Positions 60,491 through 64,000 of a DNA stretch of 64,000 nt are shown in pieces. How positions within the stretch are numbered: position 1 is the first letter of the stretch; each line of letters starts with the position of its first letter. The notes beneath the pieces were generated by a model that searched no databases, was not told the origin of the DNA, and saw only the letters and a program-made list of their open reading frames with translations. A program made the position numbers and the translations under genes. Location of the stretch: contig NZ_BMPQ01000011.1 in NCBI RefSeq assembly GCF_014647675.1, positions 124,001 to 188,000 of the forward strand, read 5' to 3'. The DNA is from Streptomyces flaveus (GTDB lineage: Bacteria; Actinomycetota; Actinomycetes; Streptomycetales; Streptomycetaceae).

Positions 60491-61293
60491 GCCCGGCCTC
60501 CCGTCTTCTGCGTCGTCTCCGTCGTCTCGGTCTTCTCCAGGAAGCGCGTCATGCGCTCCTCCTTGTCCGGGCTCTCGAAGAGCACCGCCTGAGCAAGGTC
60601 GTCGGCCACGGGATGGGCACCCGGGGCATCGGTGACGAGCTTCGTCAGCCGCAGGGCGAGGGCCGAGGAGCGGGCCATCCGGTCGAGCAGCGCGTGCGCC
60701 TCGTCGATCAGCCGGTCTGTCGGTACGACGTCCATGACGAGCCCGCAGGCGAGTGCGGCCGGCGCGTCGAGGGTGCGTCCGGCGAGCAGGACCTGCTTGG
60801 CCACCGACTCGCCCACCAGTTCGCGCAGCCGCCAGCAGGCACCGGCGGCGGCGAGGATGCCCAGGCCCGGTTCGGGATTGCCGAAGACCGCGTCCGGCCC
60901 GGCGATCCTGAGGTCGCAGGCGTACGCCAACTCGGCGCCGCCGCCCAGCGCCCAGCCCGGCACCGCGGCCACGGTGGGCAGGGGCAGCCTGTGGACCCGT
61001 TCGAAGAGGCGGCTGTTGATGCCCTGGAGGGCCTCGTCGCGACCCCGAGCGCGCAGTTCGCCGATGTCGGCACCGCCCGCGAAGACCCCGCCGTGCCCGG
61101 TCAGCAGCAGGAACTTCGGGGCACGCTCCAACTCCTCGCACACCCGGTGCAGTTCGGTGATCATGCGGCCGTTGATGGCGTTGCGGGCGGCGGGCCGGCG
61201 CAAGGTGACGACCACCCGGTCCGTGCGCTCCTCGACCGAGAGCGTCTCGTACAGCTGGTTCTCGTACGGGCCGTCCGCGGGTGTCTTGTTCAT
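60487..61293 (-). CDS. Enoyl-CoA hydratase/isomerase, PaaF/PaaG type
   Basis: 268 residues. It has the crotonase fold with oxyanion-hole region TGHGGVFAGGADIGEL, and both acidic positions GGGAELAYACDLRIAG and AVFGNPEPGLGILAAAGA. The operon position between paaJ and paaH indicates hydration (PaaF) or ring isomerisation (PaaG). Only one crotonase is present here, so which of the two roles it fills is unclear. It is coupled by ATGA at both ends. Confidence 0.9.
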   Translation of the reverse strand: MNKTPADGPYENQLYETLSVEERTDRVVVTLRRPAARNAINGRMITELHRVCEELERAPKFLLLTGHGGVFAGGADIGELRARGRDEALQGINSRLFERVHRLPLPTVAAVPGWALGGGAELAYACDLRIAGPDAVFGNPEPGLGILAAAGACWRLRELVGESVAKQVLLAGRTLDAPAALACGLVMDVVPTDRLIDEAHALLDRMARSSALALRLTKLVTDAPGAHPVADDLAQAVLFESPDKEERMTRFLEKTETTETTQKTGGRA

Positions 61294-62471
61294 ACGCGTT
61301 CCACGAGCATGGCCACGCCCTGTCCGACACCGACGCAGAGGGTCGCCAGGCCTCGCCGGCCGCCCTCCCGCTCCAGTCGGCCCAGCAGGGTGAGCAGGAT
61401 GCGGGCGCCGGAGCAGCCCAGGGGGTGGCCGAGTGCGATGGCGCCGCCGTCGGCGTTGACGCGGTCCGGGTCGAGCTTCAGCCGTTGCATGACCGCAAGG
61501 GCCTGGGCGGCGAAGGCCTCGTTGAGTTCGACCGCGTCGAGGTCCCCGACCGTCCAGCCCGCCCGGTCCAACGCCTTGGCGGTGGCCGGCACCGGGCCGA
61601 GGCCCATCAAGTGGGGCTCGACCCCGGCCGAGGCGGCGGTGACGACACGGGCCCGGGGAGTCAGCCCGTAGCGCTCCACCGCCGCCCCGCTCGCCACCAC
61701 CAGGGCGGCAGCCCCGTCGGACAGCGGCGAGGAGTTGCCCGCGGTGACGATGCCGCCCGGGCGGAAGACGGTGCGCAGGCCGCTCAGCTTCTCCAGCGTG
61801 GTGGCCGGGCGCGGCCCTTCGTCCTGGTCCACCTCACCGTCCGCCACCGGCACCGGGACGATCTCCGCCGCGAAACGGCCCGCCGCCTGTGCGGCCACCG
61901 CCCGGCGGTGGCTGCGCAGTGCGAAGGCGTCCGCGTCCAGGCGGCTGATGCCGTCCAGGGCGGCGACCTCCTCCGCGGTCTCGCCCATCGACAAGGTCGT
62001 CGTCGCGGGGAAGCGCGGGTTGGTGAAGCGCCAGCCGAGTGAGGTGTCGTGGACGTCGCCGGGCCGGGACCAGGGTGTGCCCGGCTTGGCCATCACCCAG
62101 GGCGCACGGGTCATCGACTCGACCCCGCCGGCCACGACCAGCTCGGCCTCGCCCGCCCGTATCGAGTGCGCGGCGGACGCGACGGCCGTAAGCCCCGAGG
62201 CGCACAGCCGGTTGACGGTGTATCCGGGCACGGTGTGCGGAAGTCCGGCCAGCAGTACGGCCATCCGCGCGACGTCCCGGTTGTCCTCTCCGGCCTGGTT
62301 CGCGGCGCCGAGGATCACCTCGTCCACGGAGTCGGCTGGTATCCCGGCGCGACGCACGGCCTCGCCGACGACGAGCGCGGCCAGGTCGTCGGGGCGCACG
62401 GAGGCCAGGGCGCCGCCGTAACGGCCCTGTGGAGTGCGGGCCCCGTCGATCAGATAGACCTCATCGGACAT
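61290..62471 (-). CDS. paaJ: 3-oxoadipyl-CoA thiolase PaaJ
   Basis: 393 residues. Thiolase motifs are complete: nucleophile Cys90 in VNRLCASGLTAVASAA, the C-terminal GHPLGCSGARILLTLLGRLE and the second active Cys in GLATLCVGVGQG. The start MSDEVYLIDGARTPQGRYGG is typical of PaaJ. It cleaves 3-oxoadipyl-CoA to succinyl-CoA and acetyl-CoA. Its first 11 bases overlap the end of the truncated paaN. Confidence 0.93.
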   Translation of the reverse strand: MSDEVYLIDGARTPQGRYGGALASVRPDDLAALVVGEAVRRAGIPADSVDEVILGAANQAGEDNRDVARMAVLLAGLPHTVPGYTVNRLCASGLTAVASAAHSIRAGEAELVVAGGVESMTRAPWVMAKPGTPWSRPGDVHDTSLGWRFTNPRFPATTTLSMGETAEEVAALDGISRLDADAFALRSHRRAVAAQAAGRFAAEIVPVPVADGEVDQDEGPRPATTLEKLSGLRTVFRPGGIVTAGNSSPLSDGAAALVVASGAAVERYGLTPRARVVTAASAGVEPHLMGLGPVPATAKALDRAGWTVGDLDAVELNEAFAAQALAVMQRLKLDPDRVNADGGAIALGHPLGCSGARILLTLLGRLEREGGRRGLATLCVGVGQGVAMLVERV

Positions 62472-62925
62472 CGGCGTGCTCCTCGGCCGGGGCGTGACGG
62501 CGGGACTGGAGGACGGCGAAGCGGCCGGTGACGAACGCCGGGTCGGTCAGGGTCGCGTTGGCGGCCGGGTTGGCCGACGTGCCGTGGAAGTCGCTGAAGG
62601 CGGCGGACTGGTTGGGGAACACGTCGCCGGTCAGGTTCTCCGACAGATGCACGCCGGCCTCCAGGGCCGTCGCCCGCGCGGCCGCCAGTACGTCCTCGCC
62701 GGTCGCGTAGACGCAGGCGGTGAGCGCGCCGTGGCGCCGTACGGTGTCGTGCAGGACGCGCAGGGAGTGCGCGGTGTCGTCGGTGGCGATGACGAAGGAG
62801 ACCGGCCCGAACCACTCACTCGTGTAGGTCTTCTCGTCGGCCTCGGCGTCGAGCTGGGCCACCAGCGGAGTGCGGACGACGGCGTCCGGATGGTCGGGGA
62901 AGTCGGGATGCTGGTCGGGGGACAT
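62461..62925 (-). pseudogene. paaN: paaN, 5'-truncated; only C-terminal fragment left
   Basis: The frame from ATG 62925 encodes 154 residues that match only the C-terminal end of PaaN, an aldehyde-dehydrogenase-like protein of about 550 residues: HPDFPDHPDAVVRTPLVAQL, YTSEWFGPVSFVIATDD, LSENLTGDVFPNQSAAFSDF and GTSANPAANATL. The NAD-binding domain and the catalytic Cys region are missing. The 75 bases between it and the E2 gene contain no trace of them. A GGAG lies five bases before the ATG, so the fragment may still be translated, possibly to keep coupling to paaJ. No full-length copy is in the window. Confidence 0.85.
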
Positions 62926-63000
62926 GAAGGCTCCAGGCCGAAAGTTCGGTCGGTTGGTGGGTGCGGTGCGCCCAGGTACGGAGAGGGGGAGCAGGTCGGG

Positions 63001-64000
63001 TCAGACGTCGGCGAGCAGGATCGCCGGGCGTTCCACGCAGTCGGCCACGAAGCGCAGGAAGCCGCCGGCCGTGCCGCCGTCGCAGACCCGGTGGTCGAAG
63101 CTGAGCGACAGCTGCGTGACCTTGCGGACGGCGAGCGCGCCGTCCACCACCCAGGGTTTGTCGACGATGCGGCCGACGCCGAGGAGCGCCGCCTCCGGGT
63201 GGTTGATGATGGGTGTGGAGCCGTCGACGCCGAACACGCCGTAGTTGTTGAGGGTGAAGGTGCCTCCGGTCAGCCGGTCGGGCGGCAGGCTGCCGGTCCG
63301 GGCCAGTTCGGTCAACCGGGCGAGTTCCGCGGCGAGTTGGACCGTCGTCAGCCGGTGGGCGTCGCGGACGACGGGGACGACGAGGCCGCGTTCGGTCTGG
63401 GCGGCGAAGCCCAGGTGCACCTCGTCGTAGCGCAGGATCTCCCGGCGTTCGGTGTCGACGGCCGAGTTCAGCTCGGGGTAGCGGCGGAGACCGGCGACAC
63501 AGATCCGGGCGAACAGGGCCAACAGGCCGACGCGGCGGCCGGGTTCGGCGGCCTCCAGCGCTTTCTTGGCCTGCAGCAGTCCGGTCGCGTCCACGTCGAC
63601 CCAGGTGGTGGCGTCGGGAATCTCGGCCCGGCTGCGGGAGAGCTTGTCCGCGACGGCTTTACGAACGCCTCGGAGCGGGATGCGGACGGGACCGTCTGGG
63701 GCGGTCTCCGGTCGGGGCACGGGCGCCGGTCCCGGTCGGGGCACGGGCGCGGCTTCCAGCCGTGACGCAGGCGTCGGCTCCGCGCTGGCCCGCGCGCCGG
63801 ACGGTGCCTCCGCGTGCCTCGCGCCCTGGGCGACGGCCTGTTCCACATCCCGCCGTAGGACGACCCCGGCGGGACCGGACGGCACCAGCACGGTGAGGTC
63901 GACTCCGTGGTCCCGCGCCATCCTGCGCACGAGAGGCGAGATGACCCGGGGAGCGTGCGGCTCGATCGCCGGCGCCGCCTCGGCCACGGGCCCGGGGATC
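63001..64000 (-). CDS. 2-oxo acid dehydrogenase E2 acyltransferase, 5' end outside window
   Basis: The frame is open to the right edge, so the usual N-terminal lipoyl domain is probably outside; GTG 63987 is not a convincing start. Seen are the peripheral-subunit-binding domain (VISPLVRRMARDHGVDLTVL then GPAGVVLRRDVEQAV), a Pro/Ala linker and the catalytic domain (RIPLRGVRKAVADKLSRSRA). The active site is LSFDHRVCDGGTAGGFL. It transfers an acyl group from lipoamide to CoA. The branched-chain 2-oxo acid type is likely in Streptomyces. Its position at the head of the paa operon might feed acyl-CoA into this pathway. Confidence 0.88.
   Translation of the reverse strand, partial: IPGPVAEAAPAIEPHAPRVISPLVRRMARDHGVDLTVLVPSGPAGVVLRRDVEQAVAQGARHAEAPSGARASAEPTPASRLEAAPVPRPGPAPVPRPETAPDGPVRIPLRGVRKAVADKLSRSRAEIPDATTWVDVDATGLLQAKKALEAAEPGRRVGLLALFARICVAGLRRYPELNSAVDTERREILRYDEVHLGFAAQTERGLVVPVVRDAHRLTTVQLAAELARLTELARTGSLPPDRLTGGTFTLNNYGVFGVDGSTPIINHPEAALLGVGRIVDKPWVVDGALAVRKVTQLSLSFDHRVCDGGTAGGFLRFVADCVERPAILLADV

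Overview
The window is chromosomal DNA from a Streptomyces or a very close relative. The evidence is uniformly high G+C, GTG starts, ATGA/GTGA-coupled operons, XRE/DUF5753 regulators with small partner genes, DUF2637, a PP2C-like protein next to an RsbW-like ATPase, IdeR/DmdR-type iron boxes, a CebR-type cellulase operator and short dispersed Streptomyces-style palindromes. No rRNA, tRNA, CRISPR array or intact transposase was found. I cannot name the species.

Layout. 0-9.5 kb: 5' part of a secreted GH95-like hydrolase (cut by the left edge), a TrmB/LuxR-type regulator, a PP2C-like protein that seems to have lost metal ligands, an RsbW-like ATPase, a DUF2637 membrane protein, an iron-box-controlled FhuF-like Fe-S protein, a GntR regulator and a TPR-like protein. 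9.6-16.7 kb: a purine-catabolism block, with a PucR regulator divergent from a three-subunit xanthine dehydrogenase operon plus XdhC; both pucR and xdhC carry an in-frame short palindromic repeat. 16.7-29.7 kb: a mosaic accessory zone with gene decay. It holds two broken XRE/DUF5753 regulators, a cut methyltransferase, a truncated TPR-like gene and an orphan SUKH-4 immunity gene. Intact MerR, GNAT, AraC, VOC, HAD, DUF3887, SRPBCC and LLM genes lie among these, with a GH6 cellulase that has a CebR-like site and a TTA codon. A 240-bp repeat occurs twice (26.5 and 29.5 kb) and a 53-bp repeat twice (23.8 and 26.8 kb).

29.7-45.3 kb: two carbohydrate uptake loci. One is Gfo/Idh oxidoreductase divergent from binding protein, two permeases and a DUF624-like protein. 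The other is a polyol (sorbitol/mannitol-type) operon with binding protein, two permeases, zinc dehydrogenase, DeoR regulator and HAD protein. Between them are a kinase-fold protein, a GT-C membrane protein and an SseB-like protein. 45.3-49.5 kb: an iron-box-controlled Fe-siderophore ABC operon with fused double permease. 49.6-55.5 kb: a zinc dehydrogenase, PPK2, phosphoketolase and AdhP. 55.7-64 kb: a phenylacetate catabolic operon read leftwards (E2 acyltransferase, truncated paaN, paaJ, paaF/G, paaH, paaA, B, C, D, E). The E2 gene runs off the right edge.

Functionally the window is a set of catabolic and nutrient-acquisition modules, each with its own regulator or operator, interrupted by an eroding accessory patch. 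Nothing seen is clearly a wholly new system. The most unusual signals are the repeats (two of them inside reading frames), the linked remnants of XRE-type genes, the degenerate phosphatase and the beheaded paaN.
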